Both the position numbers and the translations under genes were made by a program. Shown in pieces: positions 9,401 to 17,243 of a stretch of DNA of 46,122 nucleotides (positions are counted from its first letter, which is position 1; every line of letters begins with the position of its first letter). Source of the stretch: Streptomyces albipurpureus (lineage in GTDB: Bacteria > Actinomycetota > Actinomycetes > Streptomycetales > Streptomycetaceae); the NCBI RefSeq assembly GCF_023701525.1, contig NZ_JAMQAW010000007.1, positions 1-46,122 of the forward strand, read 5' to 3'. The notes under the pieces were generated by a model. That model did no database searches. It was given only the letters and a program-made list of their open reading frames with translations, and was not told the DNA's origin.

Positions 9401-9984
9401 CGGACCGCCCGGTCCAGCACCTGCTGAGCCTCGCCGAGCACGTGCGGATCGCGTTCGCCTTCCCCGAGCGGCACTTCGATCACCAGGTCGGGCACGTGAA
9501 CGTCCTGGCGGCGCCAGACGCCCAGCAGCTCTCCTGGCCGGGCCTGTGCACCGGAGGGGCCTTCGTGGCCGCGCAGGTACTCCATGTGTTCGGCGTAGCT
9601 GGCGATGTCCTCCAGGTACAGGGCGAATCGGCAGTGGACGGCGAGTTGCGCGGTCCTGCGGCCGGGGGCGGTGCTCACCCGGAAGTCGAGTGCCAGGACC
9701 GGGGGCGCCTGTGTGCCGCGTAGGGACTCAACGGGCCGACGGCTCGGGTCGGCCGTCGCCTCGTCTGGTGCCTGCACGTGCCGCGGCGGGACCGCGACAG
9801 CGGGCAGCACTCCGACGACGACGTGGTCGCGTGGTGTCCACGGGGGCGTGTGCGGGGCACCGCTGCGGTCGGCGAGCCTGTTGGCGAGGACCTGCGTCAG
9901 GTGTTCGATCAGCACCGTCTCCCGCTGGTTGTCGGCAGCGCTGTCGGGGTGCGGCGCTAGCGGGTTGTTGCGGGCATCGGTCAC
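6421..9984 (-). CDS. drmA: DISARM helicase DrmA
   Basis: Large superfamily 2 helicase of 1187 residues. The Walker A is the form typical of DrmA (FPAGGGKTEAY, K504). A cysteine pair set (CPYCERD, CAACQ) lies between the motifs, the Walker B is DEMH at 740-743, and the C-terminal helicase lobe has TSVLSHGVDLERLN and QVTARAGRT. The GTG at 9984 is chosen because AGGAGG precedes it and it overlaps the upstream stop as GTGA; the longer open frame up to 10359 is inside the neighbour. DrmA is the motor of the DISARM core complex. The unusually long N-terminal ~480 residues have no motif I recognise. Confidence 0.9.
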   Translation of the reverse strand: MTDARNNPLAPHPDSAADNQRETVLIEHLTQVLANRLADRSGAPHTPPWTPRDHVVVGVLPAVAVPPRHVQAPDEATADPSRRPVESLRGTQAPPVLALDFRVSTAPGRRTAQLAVHCRFALYLEDIASYAEHMEYLRGHEGPSGAQARPGELLGVWRRQDVHVPDLVIEVPLGEGERDPHVLGEAQQVLDRAVRRAVDAHFTRPEARRPLTAGPQGPQGRRRRNVLPAEAMADEEAFHSHVAALMDRDAAPCAPQLVLSAHAQALDGGDHLVRVSLHNESDTAQSDWQDLSVYDCRFAVLPGDGISIVPQRFHLAPRDYRLEALAEVIGRGTGCAAVPHGSGLRTETLPVHVQRTVVPRQAGVRHPRWSELADEPAPILDSVEVAMARYSREFAAACRAAQQLPHHKAIEADRAQFDDEARRFGLGRECLDLDPDLKLAFQLANEVFARVNKHRKYDSWRLFQLVYIVSHLPALAVREHPQRADLREELDHTDVLWFPAGGGKTEAYLGLILTALFYDRLRGKHAGVTAWLRFPLRMLSVQQLDRTLRMLIAAETLRAERQIGSPHDDPFALGYLAGGTGSPNDLHWERGWWRGWETEAAATRAGTFAEDHLRDRLVITCPYCERDSVRLRLDTGAVRLHHECAACQRILPLHVSDVEVYRTLPAIVISTVDKLTGHSWFPEFTAFQHGPRHRCAEHGYFSFPRFGVCSAGRDHCTAPKGGYPEARPIKDPVPALTVQDEMHLLKEELGAFNAHYEGMIAELQSGAGSGLPSKVLGASATIEQYQDQLRQLYGRRPRAFPAPGWTLGESFYTTTRPDFRRVHIGVLPHKRRKADVAAIVQGELLTEIARLQEEPKALRERLALRGLPDSDLPRLLFPYEVSLAYVNSKQHGTQLDEELGQLSDDLQHAGLDRVEHAVLTGEVPVPELAAAIARVQREHLDIPRGERLRALVGTSVLSHGVDLERLNLLVLAGMPPTAADYIQVTARAGRTHAGLVVTVYDPVSRRERSMFSNFLSYHRLLDRMVTPVPVNKYAYFAARRTLPGIVLALLHDAARDPALKPPPEGADYSKDFKRWWSAQRPLLDPWLERRIPACYRERVAGVNGRGLENDLVERIIETWRQEERPNLNKGAEEKRTAYLFLQQPLTSFRDIDKSTSFQSLTSSQDAFKALATNTADSNKGGKDEPQP

Positions 9985-12473
9985 GGCGCCTCCTGTGGTG
10001 AGCTGCTTGTGCCGCGGGGGCCTGGTACGCGGCACAGGGCGGCCGCCGACATGCTCTTCTGGCCGGCGACGCGGCGGACGACGACCAGGTCGAATTCCTC
10101 GAGGATCTCTGAGACATCGATCCCGGAGCACAGTGTCTTCAGCTGGCGCAGCGCGGGGCCTTCCATGCCCCGTGCAGCCTCGGTCATCGCCGCCGCCGCG
10201 GTGTGGCCCAACGTCCGATGCAGACGGCGCAGTTCCTCCGCCATGCGGGCCAGGCGCTGCCACGTGCCTCCTGCGGTCAGGCGAGTGTCCCGGGCCAGCA
10301 GGGCAACCCGGTGGATGTCTTGCGGATCCTCCGGGGCGATGACGCTGCCATCGGCCCATTTACTCACCGCCTGCCATGACGAGACCTCGCTCCCGAGGTT
10401 GTTCAGGGCTGTGAGCACGTCCGGCCACGACCCTCGCTGCTCGTACACGGCAGTGATGGCCTGGCGGAAGAGGCCGATCATCGTGTCCATGGCGGTCACC
10501 TCGGCGCTGTCATGCATCACCATGACGAGCCGGTCGTGGAGTCTGGACTGACCGTCGCCACGTGCGCGCAGCATCCGACTGCCGGGGGTGAGCGCGGCCA
10601 CGGGCATCCTGGCGTAGCGCTGGCCTATGAGGACATCGACCGGCTCGTCGCTGCGCAGCCAGAGCACCGCCCCTTCGGGTTCGGTGACCACGGCGGTAGC
10701 CGACATCGGGCCGTACGCTGCCGTTGTGGCGCTGCGGCTGGGGTCCGCCGGGGTGTCGAGGGCTCGGGCTGTGGCGTCGTAGTCCTCGAAGAGCGCGGAG
10801 AGATCGAGGGCGAGCCGGCTGTCGTGCTGGGGCGAATCCTGTGATGCGGAGGACGGGCCGGAGAGGTCGACAGGGCCGTACGCGACGGGCAGCGAGGGCG
10901 TCCTAGGCTCCGGTACCTCGCCCAGCCTCAGCACTGCGGCCGTCTGGCGTACCTGCTCGTGCCAGCCGCTCAACGCGCGGTCGGCCGAACGCTCCAGCCA
11001 GGTGTACTCGCTCTGCTCCACAACGGCAACGTGTTCATCGGCAGCACCGGAGAACAACACTCCGGTGCGTAAAGGCGAGGGGGCACCGAGGTGAAGCTCG
11101 AGCCTTGGCGAGGCGTCCCAGGCCAGACGTTCCGCATAGGGCATCACGTGCAGAGCACCGGCTCCCCTGCCGGCGGCAGCCCCGGGCTGGGGGGCGAGCA
11201 GCAGGGAGTCAGCATCACCGCCGAGTGCGTCGGCCAGCTCCCCGGCGACAGCGGCGGCGGCGGAGCGGGAGGGGGTACGGACAAGAATGGGGGTACCTGT
11301 CCGGTCGGCCCGTGCCCAATCGATCAGCGCAAGCAGCAGGTCCCAGCGCGGGTTGTCGTCGTACAGCAGTTCATACAGGTCCAGCACGCCACGCCGGAGG
11401 TCGGGCCATTGAGTCTCGCGGAACAGCCCCCACGGCCCGCCCCGCCCCTCCAATGTTCCTCGGGACACCGACCGGGCCAGCGCCCGTGCGCCACTGCCGC
11501 GCCCCATCAGTACCTGCCAGGTGTCGTGCCTCCCGATCGAACCCCAGCTGCACCACAGGAGGTTGTGCAGACGCACGGCGTCGGCGACCGGCTGCGGCCA
11601 GGACTCCGACGCGCGCAGACGCCGTGCTGCGACCACACCCACCACAACCTTCCGGAGGAGATCGGCGAGCTGCTTGTGGCGGTATACGGCCACGCTCGGC
11701 GCGACTGCCGGGCGGTGGGCGAGGAGGGCGTTACTGGTCAGGGGGCCGTATGCGGGGCGGTGCCCGAGGGTGTGCCGCACGTCGGCGCGCAGCGCGGGAC
11801 TCCACGGCCATTGCGTCCAGGCCCGGCTACTGTCCGGCTGGGTGCCAAGGTCGCCCACGGCTACAACACGGGCGGCGTCGTGCTCGCTTGCCCAGGCCAG
11901 CGCGCGCTCCCAGGAATGGTCGTTGGCCATGCTGGTGCGGTCGATGACGACGGTGCCGACGCAAGTGCCCAGCGAGGGCCTGCCGAGTGCGGTGTTGAGG
12001 TAGAACAGTCCCGAGGGTGAGTCGATGGCCCTCGTGATCCTTCCCTGGAGGTCGACGACCCGGCCGTCACCGCGAATTCTCTGCATGCGCAGGGCTCGCG
12101 AGAGGTTCTGCCGGCCGATCGCGAGCTGTGCCAGCCGTACGGTGACGTTGGTGCGCAGTCCGACAACGACTACCGGCCCGACAGGGATCGGGCAGGGTGA
12201 TCCGCCGGTCAGCTCTGCCCCGCGCCGTATGAGCTGGAGGTAGATCCCGATCAGCACGGCCAGGTCGTGCCGCCCGCGCGGGAGGGCCAGGTAGATGCTG
12301 TGTTGATCACTCGACAACGCGCGCAACAACAGGGTCAGGGTGGCACGATCCAGCGGGCCGAGATCAACGGTACGGCCGCGGTCGGTCATGCGAAGGGCCT
12401 GCACGCGCTCGAAGAAGTCAGCGGGCCCTGCGTCAGGAGGGACGAGGCAGTCCAAATATGTCACGCGCGCCAT
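9981..12473 (-). CDS. DrmE-like DISARM-associated protein
   Basis: First gene of the minus-strand operon, about 830 residues. I see no Walker A, DEAD box or nuclease motif. There are hydrophobic, Rossmann-like stretches (GPVVVVGLRTN, CVGTVVIDRT) that could be a degenerate nucleotide-binding or helicase-like fold. Size, operon position before drmA and lack of motifs fit DrmE, the class 2 DISARM protein of unknown function, but I cannot confirm homology. The start is uncertain: ATG at 12473 (AGG 6 bases upstream) is preferred over an in-frame GTG at 12494. The stop overlaps the drmA GTG, so the two are probably translationally coupled. Confidence 0.6.
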   Translation of the reverse strand: MARVTYLDCLVPPDAGPADFFERVQALRMTDRGRTVDLGPLDRATLTLLLRALSSDQHSIYLALPRGRHDLAVLIGIYLQLIRRGAELTGGSPCPIPVGPVVVVGLRTNVTVRLAQLAIGRQNLSRALRMQRIRGDGRVVDLQGRITRAIDSPSGLFYLNTALGRPSLGTCVGTVVIDRTSMANDHSWERALAWASEHDAARVVAVGDLGTQPDSSRAWTQWPWSPALRADVRHTLGHRPAYGPLTSNALLAHRPAVAPSVAVYRHKQLADLLRKVVVGVVAARRLRASESWPQPVADAVRLHNLLWCSWGSIGRHDTWQVLMGRGSGARALARSVSRGTLEGRGGPWGLFRETQWPDLRRGVLDLYELLYDDNPRWDLLLALIDWARADRTGTPILVRTPSRSAAAAVAGELADALGGDADSLLLAPQPGAAAGRGAGALHVMPYAERLAWDASPRLELHLGAPSPLRTGVLFSGAADEHVAVVEQSEYTWLERSADRALSGWHEQVRQTAAVLRLGEVPEPRTPSLPVAYGPVDLSGPSSASQDSPQHDSRLALDLSALFEDYDATARALDTPADPSRSATTAAYGPMSATAVVTEPEGAVLWLRSDEPVDVLIGQRYARMPVAALTPGSRMLRARGDGQSRLHDRLVMVMHDSAEVTAMDTMIGLFRQAITAVYEQRGSWPDVLTALNNLGSEVSSWQAVSKWADGSVIAPEDPQDIHRVALLARDTRLTAGGTWQRLARMAEELRRLHRTLGHTAAAAMTEAARGMEGPALRQLKTLCSGIDVSEILEEFDLVVVRRVAGQKSMSAAALCRVPGPRGTSSSPQEAP

Positions 12474-12494
12474 CACCCACCTGGTATCCCCCAC

Positions 12495-12591
12495 TACCTG
12501 CCGTTACAGTAACGCACATTGACAGGCCGTCACCTGCTCCAGCCCAACCCGAGGGTGGTGGATCCGGGTTCGGACCACCGGGGGCGTACAC
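12495..12591. promoter_or_regulatory. Divergent DISARM/methyltransferase control region
   Basis: The region separates the minus-strand drm operon from the plus-strand methyltransferase gene and should hold both promoters. It contains a perfect odd palindrome, GTTAC-A-GTAAC, at 12503-12513, a TTGACA hexamer at 12519-12524 facing the methyltransferase without an obvious -10 box, and GGTGGT/ACCACC arms at 12554-12559 and 12574-12579. One regulator could co-ordinate protection and restriction here; this is inference from layout. Confidence 0.45.
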
Positions 12592-14679
12592 ATGAACGAA
12601 GAGTCAGGAGCGGCCCTCCCTTTGGTCTCGCTTCTTGAGGCCGGGCCGGCACCAGTGGAGTGGAGCCGGATCGCCGAGCACGAGTCATGGCGCAAGGAGT
12701 TGCACCGGCCCGCGACCTACGTTCACAAGTGGTGGGCGAGGCGCCTGGGCAGCGTCGCACGCCACTTACTGTTGGCTGCCGTGTCCGGGCCGGACGACTC
12801 CATCGCGGACGCCTCGGACAGGCTGCGGGGGCTCGTCGTCTACGACCCCTTCGCCGGATCAGGCACCACCCTTGTCGAGGCGGCCAAACTCGGGGCCGCC
12901 GCCGTCGGCCGCGACATCAACCCCGTCGCGACGCTCACCCAGCGGCAGGCGCTGCAGCCATGGGACCTCGAGGTGCTCGCGGACCTCTTCGGTCAGGTCG
13001 TCAGGAAGTGCGCCCGCCCCGTCCAGGAACTGCACCGCACCGTCTCCGATGAACCGGTCCTGCACTACTTCTGGGTGGCCCTCGCACACTGCCCAGAGTG
13101 CGGCGAGGACGTGGAGCTCTTCACCACCCGGGTCTTCGCCCGCCATGCGTACCCGCGCAGATTCCCCCGCGCACAGGCCGTATGCCCAGACTGCCGGAGC
13201 ATCTGCGTCACCGACCTGAGCAAGGACGAGAGAGGGCACTGCCCCGCCTGCGGCCTGACCTTCTCGTTCCATGGGGCCGCCCGCGGAAGGTTCATGACGT
13301 GCCGTCTCGGACACCGCACCCCTGTCATTGCCGCGCTGAACGGCGCCGTCCCGGAACGACGCATGTACGCGAAGCTGGTGCTGCGCGCCGACGGCAAGCG
13401 CGAGTACCGGGCAATCGACAACTTCGACCTCTGCCTGTACGACAAAGCGGCGAAGTCCCTCGCCAACACGTCTCCCGATGAGCTCGTACGCCCGCTCGGC
13501 ACGCTGGAGGAAGGCGTCAGCACGGTCCAGGCGCTGCGCTGGGGGTACGACTCCTGGGAGCGGTTCTTCAACGAGCGTCAGCGATACAGCCTCGGGCTGA
13601 TCGGCGCGGCGCTGCGCGATCTCCCCGGGGCGTCTACGGAACGCGAGGCTCTCATCGCATCGTTCGGCAGAACCGTCGAACACCACAACCTCTTCTGCTC
13701 CTACAAGGGGGAGGGCACCGGCCCGGTCCGCTCGATCTTCCACAACCACGTACTGCGACCGGAGCGGTGCAACGTCGAAGGAGACCCCTGGGGCGCCCAG
13801 GGGGGATCGGCCGGGTTCTCCGGGGTGCTCACCCGGCTGTACAAAGCGGCCCAGTACAAGAACAGTCCGCTGGACTTCAGGGCCGAGGCCGACCGGGTCC
13901 TCTCCGTCGACCAGTCCTCGCTGCCCATCGCCCGCCCCCTGAGCACGACGTGGCAGCAGTTCGAACAGGAACCCGCAACGGCTTACACCACCACCGGCGA
14001 TGCCTCGCAGACAGATCTGCCCGACAACAGCGTGGACCTCATCGTCACCGACCCCCCCTACGTCGACAACGTCCACTACTCGGAACTGGCTGACTTCTTC
14101 CACGCATGGCTCAGCGCCATGCGCCCCTATCAGGGCTACCCGGACGTGCCCAGCACCCGTGACGTCCAGGAAGTACAGAACGCCACCCCTGATGGATTCC
14201 AAGCCACCGCAGCCCTCGTCTGGCGTGAGTGCCGGCGCGTCCTCAAACCCGGCGGCTGCCTCCTGTTTAGCTTCCACCAGTCGCAGACCACGGGCTGGTG
14301 CGCTCTGATGCGGTCGCTGTCGGACGCGGGCTTCACCGTCACCACCACCCGCGCCGTGATCGCCGAAGTGGCGACCAGTCTCTCCAAGACCGCAGCGGCG
14401 GAGCCCAACCGCATCGACGTCATCGTGGTGTGCCGGGACGCCGCGGACACGTCTGCCGGGGCAGCCCTCGATCTTGACCAGGCCGCCACGGAGGCACTTT
14501 CGGAGATCCAGGGCCTCCGGGGCGCTGGGCTGCGGGTGGGTCCCGGCGATGTCCGCACCGCCGTACGCGCCGCAGTCCTCGCGACAGGAACACAACAGGC
14601 AACCGCTGACTGGGAGACCCTGCAAGCAGAAGCAGACCAACGAGCCACGGCGGCGGTAGCGGAATTCAACACCACCTGA
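12592..14679 (+). CDS. DUF1156 Zn-ribbon DNA methyltransferase (DISARM-associated)
   Basis: Amino-methyltransferase of 695 residues. The N-terminus carries the DUF1156 hallmark KWWARR. The AdoMet-binding motif is DPFAGSGT (D85), and the catalytic motif is DPPY at 487-490, diagnostic for N6-adenine or N4-cytosine methylation. Between them is a zinc ribbon (CPECGED, CPDC, CPACG). The ATG at 12592 follows a G-rich stretch. Divergent from the drm operon, it most likely provides host self-modification. Described DISARM classes carry DrmMI (adenine) or DrmMII (5-methylcytosine); DUF1156 enzymes are better known from other helicase/PLD/ATPase defence clusters, so this pairing is unusual. The methylated sequence cannot be read from the gene. 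Confidence 0.85.
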   Translation: MNEESGAALPLVSLLEAGPAPVEWSRIAEHESWRKELHRPATYVHKWWARRLGSVARHLLLAAVSGPDDSIADASDRLRGLVVYDPFAGSGTTLVEAAKLGAAAVGRDINPVATLTQRQALQPWDLEVLADLFGQVVRKCARPVQELHRTVSDEPVLHYFWVALAHCPECGEDVELFTTRVFARHAYPRRFPRAQAVCPDCRSICVTDLSKDERGHCPACGLTFSFHGAARGRFMTCRLGHRTPVIAALNGAVPERRMYAKLVLRADGKREYRAIDNFDLCLYDKAAKSLANTSPDELVRPLGTLEEGVSTVQALRWGYDSWERFFNERQRYSLGLIGAALRDLPGASTEREALIASFGRTVEHHNLFCSYKGEGTGPVRSIFHNHVLRPERCNVEGDPWGAQGGSAGFSGVLTRLYKAAQYKNSPLDFRAEADRVLSVDQSSLPIARPLSTTWQQFEQEPATAYTTTGDASQTDLPDNSVDLIVTDPPYVDNVHYSELADFFHAWLSAMRPYQGYPDVPSTRDVQEVQNATPDGFQATAALVWRECRRVLKPGGCLLFSFHQSQTTGWCALMRSLSDAGFTVTTTRAVIAEVATSLSKTAAAEPNRIDVIVVCRDAADTSAGAALDLDQAATEALSEIQGLRGAGLRVGPGDVRTAVRAAVLATGTQQATADWETLQAEADQRATAAVAEFNTT

Positions 14680-15032
14680 CCTGGTCCGGGTCGCGCTCGC
14701 CCGGACCGGCAGCCCCGCCGCGCGAGGCGTGGCGGTGGAAACCGCGAACCGACTACAAGGCCGCGAGTTCGAAGTCGTCATTCGTCGTGCATCCGCTGTC
14801 CGGCCGCCGAGACGCCACAGCCTTCCACCTCGAGGCCGGGCGGCTGTGCGTGCTCGCCTCCCGTCACCGGCAGGCGTGCATCGTCGTCGCCCGCGAGGGC
14901 ATCGCCGACCTCCTCGACAGCCACCCCTCGACCGACCCGGTGCACCTGTCCGTGCGCGCCAAGTTCCCGGACAGCTGGGAAGCCAACCAGATCATGCTGG
15001 ACAAGCTCGCCCAGCAACGCGTCGCCGCCTGA
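14680..15032 (+). pseudogene. C-terminal remnant of a superfamily 1 helicase/AAA ATPase
   Basis: Directly after the methyltransferase stop, one frame encodes VETANRLQGREFEVVI, which fits the end of the UvrD-like helicase motif V/VI region in actinobacterial AAA/helicase proteins. The match continues as HPLSGRRDATAFHLEAGRL through to KLAQQRVAA, but in another frame. The switch is at about 14781, where one extra base (ATTCGTC for an expected ATCGTC) breaks the frame. The gene is therefore 5'-truncated and frameshifted, and no head part is seen in the window. It marks a recombination junction between the DISARM and Wadjet loci. Confidence 0.75.
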
Positions 15033-15186
15033 TCCCACACGGTGGTGCCGCCCGATGCCCGACACCTCGATCAAATTCGAATAATTGTTCCATTTTCCGG
15101 CTTTTGTCAGTGCTCGTCTTTAAGGTTTCCGTATCCGCTCCACCCGGGCGGAAACGGAAACCGCAGGGGTGCGATCGGGGGGTTGC
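15033..15186 (+). promoter_or_regulatory. Upstream region of the Wadjet operon
   Basis: A short spacer with a locally AT-rich stretch (about 15070-15130), unusual against its GC-rich surroundings and a likely promoter site for jetABCD. I cannot assign hexamers with confidence. A G-run at about 15176-15182 serves as ribosome site for the ATG at 15187. Confidence 0.35.
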
Positions 15187-16656
15187 ATGCAATTCGATCA
15201 GGTCACGGCTCTCACCAGCCACCCGGCATGGGTACTGCTGCGCGCGGACAACGCCGCCTTGGTGCTGTCGTTCTGCGGCACGGTGTTCGTCGACGAGAAC
15301 GCGCGCGGTGTGCCGGAAACCGTACTGGAGTCCCGGCTGGACGACCGGCTCTACCTCCTCAACGAGGAAAAGCCCGGATCGTTTCCCCGGTCCGCCGGCG
15401 CCTATCTGGCGGAGTGGACGAAGAACGGCTGGCTGCGCAAGTACTACCCACCTGGGGAGGACGAGGCGCATTTCGACGCGACTGCGGCCCTCGAGAAGGC
15501 CGTGGCCTGGGTGCAGGACCTGCCCGCACGTTCGTTCATCGGAACCGAGTCCCGCCTGAACACCATCGTCGCGCTCCTGCGGCAGATGGCGTTCGGAACG
15601 GAGACCGATCCGCAGACACGCATCGATGAACTGCGCCGGGAGCGTGACGCGATCGACGCCCAGATCGCACGGCTGCGCGCCGGTGAGGTCGACATGCTGT
15701 CCCCGCTCGCACTGCTGGACCGCTACCAGCAGGTGGAGAGCACCGCGGTCGAACTCCTGCGGGACTTCCGCGAAGTGGAGGCCAATCTTCGGGAACTGGA
15801 CGTACGTCTGCGCCACCAGGTCGCCACCGCCGAGGGCGGGAAGGGAGAGCAACTGGCCTCGTTCCTGCTGGACCGCGACGAGATCGCCCGGTCCGATCAG
15901 GGACAGAGCTTCCAGGCATTCTTCGACTACCTCCTCTCGCCCCGCCGCCAGCAGGAACTGCGGGAGCTGCTGCAGCAGGTCAACCAACTGCCGCAGTTGG
16001 GAGGCAGGGCCAACCAGAGCCTGCTGAAGATCCCCTTCGCCTGGCTGGAGGCGGCCGAGAACACCCAGGACACGGTCCGGCAGCTGACCGAGCAGCTGCG
16101 CCGCTTCCTGGTCGACCGCAGCCGAGCAGAGGACCGCCGCGTACTGGCGCTGGTGCGCTCCATCCAGCGTCACGTCACCGCCCTGGAAGGCCGGGCCGAT
16201 CTGCCCGGCATGGCGCTGGACGCCCCTCAGGCACATCTGACGCTGCCGATGGAGCGACGGCTGTACATGCCGGTCGAACGCATCGAGCTGGACACCGCTG
16301 CGGTGGAGGAATCCGAGGACGCGGAGGTGGACATCTCCGAACTCTTCTCCGGCGTCCACGTCGACACCGAGGCGCTGAACGGTCATGTTCTGGAGGCGGT
16401 CGCCATGAGCCCGAGCGGCCAGGCGAACCTGGCCGCCATCGTCGACGACCACCCGCTGACCCTGGGGCTCGCGGAACTGCTCGCCTACTTCCAGGTGGAG
16501 CACCCCGGCCTGGACATGATCGTGGACCCGGACCGCACCGACCTCCTGGTCTACCCGCGCGTCCACGTGCCCGGGCACACGCAGGCGAGAGTGCCGCACG
16601 TGACGTTCGTACGCGACGAAGGCGGCACCGCCGCCGGAAAGGCGGAGCAGGAATGA
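15187..16656 (+). CDS. jetA: Wadjet subunit JetA (DUF3375, kleisin-like)
   Basis: Protein of 489 residues matching DUF3375, the MukF-like kleisin subunit of type I Wadjet. It is mostly alpha-helical with charged coiled-coil segments (for example around LRRERDAIDAQIARLR). No enzymatic motif is expected. JetA bridges the SMC heads of JetC and holds JetB. The ATG at 15187 is preferred (G-rich ribosome site 5 bases upstream); an in-frame GTG at 15169 is possible. First gene of a four-gene operon in which each start overlaps the previous stop by 4 bases, typical of stoichiometric co-translation. Confidence 0.9.
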   Translation: MQFDQVTALTSHPAWVLLRADNAALVLSFCGTVFVDENARGVPETVLESRLDDRLYLLNEEKPGSFPRSAGAYLAEWTKNGWLRKYYPPGEDEAHFDATAALEKAVAWVQDLPARSFIGTESRLNTIVALLRQMAFGTETDPQTRIDELRRERDAIDAQIARLRAGEVDMLSPLALLDRYQQVESTAVELLRDFREVEANLRELDVRLRHQVATAEGGKGEQLASFLLDRDEIARSDQGQSFQAFFDYLLSPRRQQELRELLQQVNQLPQLGGRANQSLLKIPFAWLEAAENTQDTVRQLTEQLRRFLVDRSRAEDRRVLALVRSIQRHVTALEGRADLPGMALDAPQAHLTLPMERRLYMPVERIELDTAAVEESEDAEVDISELFSGVHVDTEALNGHVLEAVAMSPSGQANLAAIVDDHPLTLGLAELLAYFQVEHPGLDMIVDPDRTDLLVYPRVHVPGHTQARVPHVTFVRDEGGTAAGKAEQE

Positions 16657-17243
16657 GTGACGCCCTGACCGTCCCCGTGGTCCACCTGCTGAAAGCGGGC
16701 GTGCTCTATCAGAGCGATGCACCTGCCGTCTGGGAGCAGATCGTCAGCCAGCAGGCGGCGATCGGCGACTACCTCAGCGTGATCGGCCTCGATGTCGTCA
16801 TCGACCGCGCCGAGGGCTACGCCTACGTCCGACAGCCGGATCTCGATTCCCGTGACGACGGCGTCCCGGTGCCGCGGCTGGTCACCCGCCACCGGCTCTC
16901 GTTCCCCGTCAGCCTGATGCTCGTCCTGCTTCGCGGACGGCTCGCGGACAGCGACGCCGACTCCGCCGACCCGCGCCTGGTACTCACCCGCGACGACCTG
17001 GTCGAGATGATCCGCAGCTTCCTCCCACCACGCAGCAACGAAGCCCAGCTCGTCGACCAGATCGACGCCCACATCAAGAAGCTCGTCGACCTCAAGGCAC
17101 TGCGCCAGACGAAACAGACCAGCACCTACGAGGTCCGCCGCCACATCAAGGCCCTGGTCGACGCGCAGGTCCTCAACGACTTCAACGACCTCCTCGCCAC
17201 CTACCGCGACGCTGCCTCCACCACGGCCAAGGACGACACATGA
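16653..17243 (+). CDS. jetB: Wadjet subunit JetB (DUF4194, KITE-like)
   Basis: Protein of 196 residues fitting DUF4194, the MukE-like winged-helix subunit that binds the JetA kleisin. It starts at an ATGA overlap with jetA. Hydrophobic and charged helices recur with no catalytic motif, as expected. Size and position between DUF3375 and the SMC gene match type I Wadjet. Confidence 0.9.
   Translation: MSDALTVPVVHLLKAGVLYQSDAPAVWEQIVSQQAAIGDYLSVIGLDVVIDRAEGYAYVRQPDLDSRDDGVPVPRLVTRHRLSFPVSLMLVLLRGRLADSDADSADPRLVLTRDDLVEMIRSFLPPRSNEAQLVDQIDAHIKKLVDLKALRQTKQTSTYEVRRHIKALVDAQVLNDFNDLLATYRDAASTTAKDDT

Noticed and set aside
9985..10359. Upstream extension of drmA
   Set aside because: Lies inside the preceding gene; the GTG at 9984 has AGGAGG and a coupling overlap.
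12859..14781. 640-codon minus-strand frame opposite the methyltransferase
   Set aside because: Shadow; the plus strand contains DPFAGSGT, zinc ribbon and DPPY in one frame.
14992..16722. 576-codon minus-strand frame opposite jetA
   Set aside because: Shadow of jetA; low-complexity product.
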